Source: Limnoperna fortunei (Eukaryota > Mollusca > Bivalvia > Mytilida > Modiolidae). Taken from it: 64,000 nucleotides of DNA. A program made the position numbers and the translations under genes. The notes beneath the pieces were generated by a model. That model was not told the DNA's origin. It made no database searches and saw only the letters and a program-made list of their open reading frames with translations. The stretch is from assembly GCA_944474755.1 (NCBI GenBank), contig OX104114.1, positions 77,176,623 to 77,240,622 of the forward strand. Reading direction: 5' to 3'. This document shows positions 11,119-23,312 of the stretch, one piece after another; positions within the stretch are counted from its first letter, which is position 1; every line of letters begins with the position of its first letter.

Positions 11119-12214
11119 GTCTCGCCTGCGACGAAAGTCGCTGGAGGCGAGACATATGTATGGGAATCCGGCGGCGGCGGCGGCGGCGTAAACACTTGAC
11201 ATCTTGCTTCATATCTTTGTAAGCCCAAGCCCTAGGTCCATCAAATTTGGTCCAGAGGTAGCTTATGATGAGTATTGCCAGTCAGTCACCTGTCACCTGA
11301 CCTTGACCTCAATTTCACGGTCCAGCGGCTACGTTAAAGTTTTTGGGTTACGACAGTTCCTCTGTAACTACCCATGGTAGGATGACAATATTTGGTGTAT
11401 AGGTTGCTGATGACTAGTACATGACTGTCTGGTAGGTGTCACCTGACCTTGACCTCAGTTTCACGGTCCAGCGACTACATTAAAGTTTTTGGGTTACGAC
11501 AGTTCCTCTGTAACTACGCATAGTAGGATGACAATATTTGGTGTATAGGTTGCTGATGACTAGTACACGACTGTCTAGTAGGTGTCACCTGACCTTGACC
11601 TCAATTTCACGGTCCAGCGACTACGTTAAAGTTTTTGGGTTACGACAGTTCCTCTGTAACTACGCATGGTAGGATGACAATATTTGGTGTATAGGTTGCT
11701 GATGACTAGTACATGACTGTCTGGTAGGTGTCACCTGACCTTGACCTCAATTTCACGGTCCAGCGACTACGTTAAAGTTTTTGGGTTACGACAGTTCCTC
11801 TGTAACTACACATGGTAGAATGACAATATTTGGTGTATAGGTTGCTGATGACTAGTACATGACTGTCTGGTAGGTGTCACCTGACCTTGACCTCAATTTC
11901 ACGATCCAGCGACTACGTTAAAGTTTTTGGGTTACGATAGTTCCTCTGTAACTACGCATGGTAGGATGACAATATTTGGTATATAGGTTGCTGATGAATA
12001 GTACATGACTGTCTGGTAGGTTCCCCCTGACCTTGACCTCAATTTCACGGTCCAGCGACTACGGTAAAGTTTTTGGGTTACGGCTGTTCCCCTGTAACTA
12101 TGCAGGGTATGGTGACAATATTTTGTATACAGGCTGCTGCTGATATTTAATGCTATTTACGTAATGCTTATGACGAAATTTATTTTCGTTACTGATGCGG
12201 AATGCAGGCGAGAC
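11119..12214. mobile_element. Nested 1.1-kb element, GTCTCGCCTGC inverted ends
   Basis: It starts GTCTCGCCTGC at 11119 and ends GCAGGCGAGAC at 12214, an 11-bp perfect terminal inverted repeat. The left end itself folds into a double stem: GTCTCGCC pairs with GGCGAGAC and GCGAC with GTCGC within 36 bp. A (GGC)n run lies at about 11168-11190. The centre is six 146-bp tandem units. No coding frame is evident. The organisation recalls bivalve non-autonomous elements with core tandem repeats (pearl/HINE-like), but the inverted ends fit a MITE-type element better. Confidence 0.75.
11291..12160 (+). repeat. 146-bp tandem repeat, six units
   Basis: The unit start TGTCACCTGACCTTGACCTC occurs at 11291, 11437, 11583, 11729 and 11875, with a mutated version at 12021; every spacing is exactly 146 bp. 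Units are nearly identical except the last, which has decayed. All lie between the inverted ends of the nested element. Confidence 0.95.
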
Positions 12215-12387
12215 GTTTTTCTGTGTCCACACTTGTTATAAGACTGTTCAACTATAACGTACATTCATCCACCCTTCAGATTAAGCATGATTTTAACATG
12301 ACTAAACATTCTTTAGTGGTGGTATTTCAGACAGACAGAACTTTTATTTTTTTTTATTCAATTCAATTCATTTAGACTTCAACATAC

Positions 12388-12490
12388 CTGTATAACTCCC
12401 ATGCAAGGTTGCAGTTAACTCCTTTTCTTTTTGTGCTTCAGCATCTGCCAATGCATGGAATAATTCAATACTTTTATTGCTGTCTGATCC
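12388..12490 (-). CDS. Candidate internal exon inside the TIR element
   Basis: On the minus strand a TTATAG acceptor precedes GGATCAGACAGC at 12490, and a consensus donor CAG|GTATGT closes the 103-bp segment at 12388. Only one of the three frames is open through the whole segment; it begins GSDSNKSIELFHALADAEAQ and is rich in charged residues. Exact splice consensus at both ends plus a single open frame supports a real or recently real exon. Function is unknown. A GTAAGT donor on the same strand at 13410-13411 could end an upstream (possibly 5'-UTR) exon. Confidence 0.45.
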
Positions 12491-12923
12491 CTATAAGTAA
12501 TACATGTACATGTATATGATTTCAATTAACAATTTTTTAAAGAAATTATTAGTCCTTATTCTATGACAAAAATAAAAGTGTTTATGACTGAACATGCTGA
12601 AGGAAGACATCAAAAGTATATTTTTACGGGAATAATCAAATTATTATTTTTAACTTTTTCAATCCATCATACCGAACCCATATTTTCAACATAAAATACT
12701 ATACTAGTAAATTTAAATCATTCTTGTACACACTTACTATGCGATTACAAAAATCTGTTATAATATACATTGTACAGTTATATTACATATTGAATTATGC
12801 AGAATTATTTGTAACAAAGACACTTCAACAACATCAAAGCCGATTTGTGTTCAAAGCACATGTAGTTACATTCCGTCTACATTTTGTCTAGACGAAGGAA
12901 GTTTGTATTTGCCCATTGTGTAA

Positions 12924-12952
12924 CCCCCCCCCCCAAAAAAAAAAAAAAAAAA
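12924..12952. repeat. Poly-C/poly-A tract
   Basis: Eleven Cs are followed directly by about eighteen As. It is a simple homopolymer junction inside the TIR element; the length is liable to sequencing error. Confidence 0.9.
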
Positions 12953-14093
12953 TCTTCATGGAAGAAAAATTTGGTCAAAAATTTATTTGAAATGAGAGGA
13001 GGCAAAAGATATAACTAATCTACTGTAATTACTGTGATGACTGGAAATTTTAAAAAATAGTGAACAAGCACTGTTTGCACACTACATATACATATGCACG
13101 GGTCCTACCAAATTTTTCGTTATACTAGCCACAAACTGTATGTTAACAGTATACACAAAACTAACTTGACTAGTCACAGGGCATGTATGCACAAATTAAT
13201 ACGGCGTTGATGTTCGACAGGGCTGCTACTTAATTTACATTAAAAACAAAACAGACTGTTGGTAATTTTAAGGACTTAAAATGAAGACAAGTGTAACCCT
13301 CTGCCCGTCCATCTTGAAGACGTGCCACAAAATCATTTGCATGCAGATGCCAATTAAATTCTGTGTTAATTTATTGAAACAAATTTGTAAATACAATAGT
13401 ATATTACTTACGGAAAAGAAGTTCTGTGGTCAGAATTGGTAATTAAACAACAACTGTCTCTGTCTTTCGACTTCAAACAAAGGAATGGTGCTAACAATTA
13501 AAATCTGCGCGGTACATTTTAATGACAACATGACATCGACCACGTGATGATCATAGTAGGAACATCAATTAACACATTTTAATATTAACACAGGCGTAGT
13601 GGATTTAACACACATGTTAATATGGTATTATATTGAAGCCAATACTGGTGTTTTAAACGGATAAATGAAACAAGATTTAATTATATATACGTCGAAATAT
13701 TCAAAAATTATATTTATACGGATAGACCATTTCTGTCTGGACATACGCAGAAGAAACAGAAATGACTTGAACCCAAATGTGACTGGCTTTTAAAGTATAT
13801 TTATAAAGATAGAAAATAAGTGTTCCTAAATCCCAACTACAATGTATTACAATCAATTATTGGGGAGAAAACATTCTACGTTACAAGCATTGTCCTTTTT
13901 TTAAAGTTTGCAGTCGCCGATCTACTCTTGCGATAATAGTAATTTTAATTAACACTTTAACATGTCTAATATGTTTAAAAATAACACATTGAGTTTCAAT
14001 ATTAACATCCCAATGTTAATGTATAAACGCCTGCATAAAACTTTTAACGCATTAACATGTTAAATCGTAACACTATTTTTTACAGTGTAAGAC

Positions 14094-16086
14094 ACGACTG
14101 ATATTAAAGCTTCTTTTAAATGACCTAGTTTAGGTGACAGAAATTTAAGAACGATAAACCACAAAATTAAATAACAAGTGTTACTTGCGCGTTTTAAATG
14201 GTTGTGTTTGTTTCATTGAAAATATTGTTGCCACATAAACCTTTTCAAGTAAAGCTCGAATTCTCTGTTGACACGCTGGTGGTGTATAGAGGATTATCAA
14301 GCATTAACTAAATTGTCAATTAGCCTTACAGTGGCAGAAATATTTCATCAAACGAAGCTTATAAGGTTGTCCCCTTCTGATACAAATTTCCAGAGAAAGT
14401 GGTCATTACCTTGACCTTTTGGACAATGGGATGAGTATGCTGACTAATGCAGATCAGATTTGTCGTACACATGGTGAAGTCTGTATGTTCCGAGCAAGTT
14501 TTTAAAATGAGTATTATACCAAAATACCGAACATCAAGGAAACTGTCCATAATAATAATTCATAAATCAAAGTCCAAGAAACCGGCAACTCTATTTGGAT
14601 AGTTTTGTTGTATCCCCTGGACTTACTCTAGCATTATTATCTCTTTTAAATGTTCAATGGGATTTGTTTTACGTTGAGTGGTGCTTATGTGGTTGTTCTT
14701 AGTTTGTGTTGGATTATTATATACGCTTTCCTGACAAATGATTACTTTTTAAAACAACATTCAAAGCGGCGCTAAATTGTAGAAAGTATGTCGAGTCCAA
14801 AAACGAATGATGAAAACAACAGACTTTACAGAACCCAATAATAGCCAAATCTATGCCAATGAAATACGTTTCGTGCATCGACCTCATTCCTTGGTGATTC
14901 ATTTTAAGTCGAAATAGGTGAAGGAGGAACCCACAGTCTTGGATGTCAAATTTTAGCATTTCCTTATACGTAATATGAATTATGCAAATGAGACGATTTT
15001 CATACATATTTAAAGTATGTATGATTCGACAGCTATCAAGCATTTTGACAAACTGTGATTAGCAGGTGTCTCAGAAAATGACAGAGAAGTCCGAAATTAG
15101 AATGCAAAAAAGCAGGTTGAAACTCTTTGAATGGTATTGCATTAAATCACACCTGAACTTCAAATTAAAATGCAAAATGGTGGTAGCAATTAATGTCAAA
15201 ATTTATCAAATTAGTTATACATCATATGTAGGGTTATACATGACACGAATCCTGTCATATGCAATAAATTGTGCCCTTAACCAGCATGTACATTCCAGCC
15301 ATAACTTTTAAGGCTATGACATGTTGTTGTGCCCATTTTGTTTCTAAACATAACATACATTTCCTTTCAGTTTAAATTCTGTATGTCTGACATACAATGC
15401 AAATCATCTTGATTTAGGTCAGATCAATGAATATTATTCTTGTATAGAAAATTATAATTGCCCATATAGTTTTTCCTTTTAATTGTGCAGTTGTGTTAGA
15501 CAATCTTGTCGCCTAACGTTGCTTGATACACATCAATATATGCACCTCTAATTCCGTGCATAGGTTTTTCTGTTTCATATGATTTCTTGTTCAGCTTTTG
15601 TCCTTTGATTGTATACACTTGCCAGTGGAATCTACAGCCAAGATGGTATCACCATCCAATAGTCGGTGCTGACATGAAGTAGCATTGTTCCATAGGTTGA
15701 TATGTATCTATTGTTTAAATTTAGTACCATGACATTGCGAAAATGTTTACTTTTTCAAGAAGGTTGTATTCCTCGAATGAAACCATTCCGGGTGGCTAAA
15801 CGTTTCCTGTACCAATAACGACATTGTCGCGTTTTCTTTTAGTCAATTATAGAGAAAAGTTTTGGACATTAATAGACAAACTGTTTTTGACACGTATAAG
15901 GTCGATGATGCCAATCCAATTTTGTAGTTAAGATTAAAGTTTATATTAAAAGTAATCAGTAGTTTTTTATTTTTGTAATAGAAATGTAAAAGACTGTTTT
16001 TATTAAGAAAAAAAAATTACTTAAAAGCATAGAAACCCTACCTCTCATTATTTCTATAGATTTCCTTGCAAAAAGTCTTTTATTGA
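14094..16086. other. AT-rich intergenic DNA
   Basis: No supported gene. Frames at 14359-14550, 14717-15043 (minus) and 15066-15311 (plus) have no recognisable domain. Around 15650-15720 a 'GGTGCTGACATGAA' context resembles a repeat known to me from mytilid DNA, at low certainty. Confidence 0.4.
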
Positions 16087-16410
16087 TACTGGGACGGTTC
16101 CCAATGCTCGACCCACAGCGCATCGCATAGGGGCGGATAGAGGAGATCCTCTATGTTGGGGGTTTTCAGGTCATGATACGTACAGCCTTGTCGTGGATCG
16201 TAGTGGGTTACATGTTTGGACAGTGCCACGCTCCTTACAAGATTTAGATTTCGATACCTAATACTTCAAACTTTTCCAGTGGCAGTCAAAATTGTATTCC
16301 TTATGTCCCATCCCATTAATTTATTGGTAACTTGTTCTCGTCCTGAATATAGCTGAAATACTGCTTACTGGACGTATAAAGCAAACATTAATCAATCAAT
16401 CTTACTATAT
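16087..16410 (+). mobile_element. Second SINE-like element
   Basis: About 320 bp, more GC-rich than its surroundings, ending TATAGCTGAAATACTGCTTA, then CTGGACGTATAAAGCAAAC and a short AATC repeat tail (ATCAATCAATC). The AGCTGAAATA-TGCT tail matches the 3' tail of the LINE remnant at 47755-47770 and resembles the main SINE tail. No convincing tRNA head was seen, so the 5' end may be missing. Confidence 0.6.
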
Positions 16411-16562
16411 TGATATTTTTGTTAATTCATTTATTCGATTTCCCAGACTTAGATGTACATATCTCCGTCCATGTACGTTTTTATTCTGCCATGTGAGTGC
16501 GATGCCAACCTGTCTCCATTCATTCATGTTTGGTATCCGTATACAATAAACAACAATTATGA

Positions 16563-16708
16563 AGGACGGGGTTTTTCTCCGTGTACTCCGGCTTCCTCCC
16601 CCAATAAAAACTGGGCGCCAAGATATAGCTGAACTGACATTGCTGAAAGTGGCGTTGAAACATTAAAAAAACAAACAAAAACAAACAAAAACAAACAAAC
16701 AATTATGA
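16563..16708 (+). mobile_element. 5'-truncated SINE with target-site duplication
   Basis: Only the body and tail are present: GTACTCCGGCTTCCTCCC, CAATAAAAACTGGGCGCC, AAGATATAGCTG, ATTGCTGAAAGTGGCGTTGA, ending in a (CAAA)n tail. AACAATTATGA flanks it at 16552-16562 and 16698-16708; the first bases of the right copy could also be tail. The tRNA head is entirely absent. Confidence 0.85.
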
Positions 16709-16721
16709 CCTTTACTGGGTG

Positions 16722-16739
16722 ATAATAATAATAATAAAA
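16722..16739 (+). repeat. (AAT)n microsatellite
   Basis: Short ATA/AAT run just after the truncated SINE. Confidence 0.8.
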
Positions 16740-17253
16740 TCTCTAAAAAGATTTTTTCTTAAGTCATTCGGACCGATGGACCTGTGGACCTAAGAAAATT
16801 AAGCCTTTCGTGATTTAATAATTCATAATAAGTCCAGAATTGTATAATATTATTCGGCATGTTTTATGTCGATTAAACTAATATAGCATAAATGCACAAT
16901 TTAAACATACTACTGCTGAAAGAAATAGAAATTAAAATCTTTATGGTCGATATCTACAGATTCAAACTGTTTACATTCAATGTAAGTTGTATTTTAAATG
17001 AATGAAATTGATCTCAAAATCTAATTCCTAATTAATTTAACACAATTTTATGGGAACATAAGTAGTAAGTACTCATATTAAAATCATGAATATCAGTTAA
17101 GTACATGTAAATACAGTGTAATTGTAATGATTTCAATTCATGTCATAACGTATCACAAAAAATTATCCTCGTTTCTACACCTACATAAGAAATTGTTTTA
17201 TGCGAATATAGATATCATATTTTAAAATGATTTCAGTGTGTGTATGACTTTTA

Positions 17254-17334
17254 TATACTTAACAATTTTTATGTAAATAAGGTTTATTATCAACATGATA
17301 ATAAACCTTATTTACATAAAAATTGTTAAGTATA
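17254..17334. repeat. Perfect 39-bp-arm hairpin
   Basis: TATACTTAACAATTTTTATG at 17254 begins an arm of 39 bp that is repeated exactly in inverted orientation after a 3-base spacer (17293-17295), ending CTTAACAATTTTTATG-complement at 17334. No mismatch was found. It could be a recent fold-back insertion, a palindrome generated during replication, or a hairpin RNA template; there is no flanking evidence to decide. Confidence 0.95.
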
Positions 17335-17511
17335 CACTAGAACTTTACCGTCCTCAAATGTTATCTCTCAAATGAAGTATTAATTGTGGTGTTCAATAAT
17401 ATATATTAGACCTATCCATCAGTCATGTGATTAATTATTACATACATATTTACAATCCTAAATCTGACCTATTGCCTATACTATAGAAAACTTCACAAAT
17501 ATTTGGAATTG

Positions 17512-17632
17512 CGACTGTGAGACCTATGTCGGCCGACTGCGAGGCCTATGTCGGCCGACTGCGAGGCCTATGTCGGTCGACTGTGGTCTATGTCGGCCGA
17601 CGTTGTGACTGGTGAGGCCTATTTCGGCTGAC
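17512..17632 (+). repeat. 22-bp GC-rich minisatellite
   Basis: Unit CGACTGCGAGGCCTATGTCG plus GC, about five copies with decay toward the right end (a GTGGTCTATG variant and CGTTGTGACTGG). It is much more GC- and CpG-rich than neighbouring DNA. Confidence 0.9.
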
Positions 17633-18884
17633 CTTGCCAACTAGATGTCTACTCTTGATAGTTCTTGTCATTTAAATTTGTTTATGTCGTTTTTGCCATG
17701 GACTTCGTGTATATTTGTGCTATCGCAATCACTTGGCATCCATTGACGTCTAATACTTTCCTCTGAAATCTCTAATCCAATTTACACAACGTTGGATTGA
17801 ACAATCGTTATTGTGTCTGCTATATATAATTGGCTAATAATAGATCACAGTGGTAAAATTCAATTAATCCTCAAATATCTGGAAAACAGTAAAAACAGAG
17901 AAAATCTGATAGAAGCAAAATTTCTCAGAATTCCAAGACTTCCTACCGTTTTAGGAGTTATTGCCCATTAGCGACAAGGTTTTCTTTGTTGCTATTATTT
18001 TAGGGGTTGGGTTTTTAAAAAAAAACTTTAATTGACTTAGGAAAACTGCTAACATAACATATCAACTAGAAAAGATCTACACATAAGTCAAAATGGCCAA
18101 ATTTATCAATCGACTCTTCGAGTCAAGATGACATATTCACTGACTTCTTACAGTAGTTATCCCCCTTGTTTGTTATGTTTTTATTGTTCACTTGACTCAT
18201 ATTTTGTTATGTTTTATTATTGTAATGGTATGTTCACTTGACCCATATGTGAAGTATAAAGAATGACTATAACTTGACAAATATGAGTGAATGATTTGTC
18301 TTAATCTTTCTTGAGCTACGCTTGACTTGGTGTTTGATGTCCTACCAAGAAAACTGAATTCCTTTGCATTTGAATCTGATTGAAACTACTTTCGTGGATT
18401 CCGTGGCCACTTTTGATTTTTTTTTCATTAAAAGCGCGAATGTAAGTATGATATGATGTAGCCATTTTGCTTTATTTCCGTACAAGGTAATAGATTTGTA
18501 ATTGCAGAAAATTTCTTGGGCAACGAACATAGATTTTCGTCAAGTAATTCCTAAATGTAATTTACCCGATTAAGCAGATTGAGATGAATTCCAAATCCGG
18601 ATCTTTATCATTCCATAAGGTTTTCTTGGCGCGACTTGCTTTGTTTTTTTCTGAAATTGTTTATCGTGGGCTATAGCTTTGGGATATTTTAAAGAGATCT
18701 TATTTGTAGCGTATTTAAAACGTTTATTCTGTTATTAACTCATTGTTGGAATATGTTGTCGACTTAAAGGTACTGTTCAGTTCTCTTGTATAATGCCAGA
18801 GGTTGTAGATTCTTTAGATTTGCAATATATTTACAGCTCACACGGAATCGTAATGGTAATTTTTGCCTAGTTTCATTAGTAAAA
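17633..18884. other. AT-rich intergenic DNA
   Basis: No gene, RNA or repeat recognised. The 62-codon minus-strand frame at 18342-18530 has no support. Confidence 0.4.
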
Positions 18885-19025
18885 CCAGGTCCAAGTTTCA
18901 TAAAACTTAGATTTTCCTGAATTCCAATAGTTTTTCCTTAAACTCAATATTCCAGCAGTCTAATTGGTCCATATTTGTGTTGAGAATTTAAAGAAATCAT
19001 AACATTTGATGAAACTGGGCCTGGA
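18885..19025. mobile_element. Short MITE-like inverted-repeat element
   Basis: The left end CCAGGTCCAAGTTTCATAAA and the right end in reverse complement CCAGGCCCAGTTTCATCAAA define a 141-bp element with about 20-bp terminal inverted repeats and no coding capacity. Target-site duplication unresolved. Confidence 0.65.
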
Positions 19026-22000
19026 CTTATATACATAGTTTTGCAGACAACGAAAGAAAACAAACATAAATATGTTTATTGTTCAACGACAATTTTAATG
19101 CCACTCAGTGTGAGTTATGATGGCGAGTATGTCGTGAAGTTAATGATGGCGAGTCTTGCTGAGTATGTCGTGACTTAGTTCTGAGTAGCTTGTGTATTTT
19201 TATTTCCATTTTCATAAATTGTATGGAGATAATTTTGTACTAGATAAGACCGTTATTTATATTAAATTATAGAAAACTATCTTATATCAGTATCCTTAGA
19301 GTGTTAAAACCAATTAAACCACACAAAAGCGCTAATAACACTTTACTTTAATGTAAATGTAACTGTGTGAATCGGAACAGGTGCCATTATACCTTCATAG
19401 TATCCATGATATAAAATAGCAAATATTACGACGTTTGTAGTTATATCTTTGGTGTATTCAAATTTATACACTGAGCTTACTTTGGTATTTTAAAATTTTT
19501 TCTTGGAGGCGCCTTCATTTGTCATTTGCCGCCATTTTAATCAAAATATTTGCTCTTATTGCATTTTGTTAATTAGGTAGATATTAATTAAGTAGTTGAA
19601 TATTATTGTGTACGGTTTTGTTAAATGAAAATTTGAAAATATCAAACTCCGTACAGGATTTATACAATACTTTCATATTTTCTGTCCATCAAAATAAAAT
19701 ATATTTTGTTTCAATTTTGACTATATAGTTATGATGTTTTTGCTTAGAATTTCCGCTTGTTTTGTGAATTGAGAACTGTAATCGTTATGAAATATAAGGT
19801 TTTTATAATTTCTTTTGAAATCTGTTCAGTATGACTCTAACGTTCTAACACTAATACAAATTTAACATACTTGTTATATTATTCCACATGTATTTTATTA
19901 ACATATGACACTCAAATCACAGAATTTAGATTTTTGTGGAAAAAAAACATATGCATTGATTTTAAAATATTTATACATTTTCATAATATAAGACTGGTGT
20001 GTTACCTCCCTTGACTTTAGTTATTTATTTACCCCTAAAAACCCATAAAAACATATAAGACATTCGGTTAAACGAATAAGTAAAAAACAATTTAAATAGG
20101 AAATTCGTATTAAAAATAAAATACTTCACAGTGGTTAAACATGCGTTACGGTATAAAACAACGCCCAGAGACAGCATAGATGTTTATAGCTGGAATAATT
20201 TACTGTTGTAAAAAATGTCATCAAACTGTCGCAATGTAAGTAAATTATACAAATTCTATTAATTTACGCCTTTCGATTTCTACAGCAAAATTTCAAATAG
20301 TTTTTGTGATATTTCATTCATAAAATAATAAATTGTATTTAATAGCGTAACGGTTTAATGAATAAGTGTAAATAAATCACATAATTATTTACAGCAAAAG
20401 AATTGTGTGTATACATAAACTAAACACATTGATGAATTCTTTACCAGAAATTTTATTTTCAAGTTATAAAAAGAAATTTGCTTTTAATTTAGTCTGTTCT
20501 GTGCTACAATTCTACTTGCATTCGATGTGAGTAAATTATTACTGGAAACGATCTATAATTAAAATTAATCTTTTACTTGCTTCCCCCTGGATCAAGTGAA
20601 AGATTTAATATTAATCAGATTGATTGTAAAATAAAATAAATTTAAAATAATTACAAACATTTTATACGTATATCATCGAAATAAGAGAAAAAAAATATAT
20701 ATTTTATCAAAGGATGAGAACAACTTTTAATAACTAGTTTTATAACAAAGGAAGGATCAGGTTTTGAAACTTTTCAGATTTAACTAATTAAGAGCCAATT
20801 AACAAAAGAAAATAAAAATACTAGACGTCACCTGGTGTAGTACAGCGTAGAATAACACCAAATTTGCGGAATTAATGCGATTTAATTAGTACCTTTTGAC
20901 AACACTGTTTGAAAGTAACAAAACGCCATTAGTTAACCTATCCGTGATAGAAATAGTCCTATTTCGTAACTTAAGAAAACAGTCCATTTGCTGATGTAAT
21001 TTACCAGCATGTGGCCCAATTTATACCTGTCTGCGGTCCAAAATAGGTAATGGGGTCTCCAAATATATCTCCTTTTGGCGTCATGGAAACAAACTTGATG
21101 AAAACAACATAATCAGAACATCAAACGCCCGGGTTAGGTGCAACATACCTAGTAAAGAACACGGTATTCCGTCGTCTACGTGAGCTAAATAAAAGCAAAC
21201 GGAGTTTGGAGAGTGCTATTGTTTAAATCCGGAATTGAAAGTCATAAATATATCAAACTGGATCCCCAAACACCACGGCAAAGCCATTAAACAGTAGATA
21301 TCCATTATACATTGTTCTTTTATTGCCCATAAAAACCTTTCGGTCTCCTTTCATCTAACACAGAGTAAATGAAAACAAAAGTTGTCCGCATATTTAAACC
21401 TGTTGCATTATTTTAAAATATTCAAACTGCAAGAGTTCGCACAGTAAATTTTAAATTTATTGTTTTTCGAGAGGCAATTAGTTTGCATTGTCAATAGGCA
21501 TTTTGACGGAGTCTTGAAGCAAATGCTTAAAAATGTTTAATAACATTTTTCAAACTGTAAAAATATGCCATTCAAATTATACATTTTGTTTTCTTTCAAC
21601 TAAATTAAATGAGTAAAGTAAAATAAGAAATATTAGTTTTTCATATTAGAAAATATTCATCAATAAAATTCTTTAAAAAAAAAAATTCTTCAATAAAAAT
21701 CATAATGCAGCTAAAAATAATATATTTAAACATTAAAATACAAATTGAAAAATATATTAAACTAAAGTTTTATCCGATTGTTTTAAATATATTATATTGT
21801 TTTAAATTTATTATATACATATTTATTTCAGGTTTGGCCATTTCTTTAAATATATTTAGATTTTCGATTGATGACCACATACAAATATTTAAAGGGACAC
21901 CAATATAGAAATATAAAAAACGTATTCGAATAAGTAAAAACATATATACATAAATAAAATTACAGGTATGTCTAAATATCATTCGAGTAAATCTGTAAAT

Positions 22001-23312
22001 AAACATAACGAATATACCAAACACACTGTAATACCCAATTTTTTATTTTAGTTTTCGGAATAGAAAGTTTTTTTTGCTTACATACCTATGGAATTAAAAT
22101 CCAAACAAAACATTATTTTTTGTACCACTGTAGTGTAAACTCTACAGTTATCCCATTGCGAATTTAAGACCGTTGCCACTCCAACGATAAGCTGCAGAAA
22201 TAATGAAATGAATTTGATAAAATGGGGTTATATTAGTGTTATGGACGCTAATAAATTAACGACTTTGGCGTTTTATTGCCCATTTAGTGCAGTATATCGC
22301 TAGATAGCTACCATCAACTGCCGTACATAAATAAAATGTTGACAAGGTATATGATTATTTTACCTGCTATAATTATAATCTGGACACATTCTATAGTTTG
22401 TGACCTTTGGACTATCCAGAATTACATCAAGGCTTAAACAAAAATTATCTGACTGCATGAAATAAAAAAGGTATAAAATATAAGTAAAGAAAATTTACAG
22501 AATAAAATAGTAATAAATATTAAAGGCAAAGTAATATTAAAATCGGACCTGCTAAAATTATGTTACAGTTACTGAATTACCGATTGCATAACTGTTACTT
22601 TTACCTATTTTATTTATGCAAATTACATTTCTTTTCGTTGTGTGACTAAAAATTTTACTCTAGTATTTGCAAGTAATTATTAAAACCAGGTAAATACGAT
22701 TACTAAAAATATTTTAAGTAATAGGCTGTATTTAAGATTATTAATGCAGGAAAAATTTAGTCTAAACAATACGAGTTATCTCCCTTCTAACATAGTAATC
22801 ATAAAAAATTATACACAAAAGAAACACTACTACCGAATAAATAGAAAAAAAAACATTGGGCGACTTGCTTTGGATACGAAGCATTTGTAGTTATTTATAA
22901 ATTAACGTATATTATCTTCTCTCGAATCAAAATCATAAAAGTTGTCAATTAAAACATTTAAACCCTCTCCTGAGTCGCAACTAAAAATATCCAAAATGTC
23001 AGAGAACAGAAGAATGCTTTTAAACATGACTGATAAAAAACTTCTTGTGATCAAAACCCATTTAACCAGCAAAGTTTATTGTAGTATCTTATTCAAACAT
23101 GTGGGATGGAACATTCTTTTGAGGTAGTTTTTATAAATTTTATTGACATTCTATCAATAAAAAAATTTGTCCATTAGCAGATCCCGACTGTTTATTATCT
23201 TCACCGTTATAGCTATTGTGTCTTATGTCTTTAATGTTGGTTTCTTATGACATTCAAAAGACAACAAAGTCTTTTGTGTTCTGTTATATATGTAACATGT
23301 TTTATGTCTAGG
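19026..23312. other. Long AT-rich intergenic stretch
   Basis: No gene supported. A partial duplication of 'GATGGCGAGTMTTG / GAGTATGTCGTGA' words lies near 19.11-19.17 kb. Overlapping frames at 21705-22024 are chance AT-rich frames (Ile/Phe/Tyr/Lys composition). Confidence 0.4.

Larger units (their letters stand above)
10139..14093. mobile_element. Candidate ~4-kb DNA transposon with TIRs
   Basis: The left end at 10139 (GTCTACACTGTTAAAACAAG, then TGTTAATCATTTA) matches the reverse complement of the right end at 14093 (GTCTTACACTGTAAAAAATA, then GTGTTACGATTTA) with few mismatches and two one-base gaps. Both subterminal regions carry the 10-bp palindrome TAACATGTTA or close variants. The interior holds minus-strand exon-like segments and a nested element at 11119-12214. 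No transposase was recognised, so it is probably non-autonomous. Boundaries rest on the TIR match; a target-site duplication was not resolved. Confidence 0.65.
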
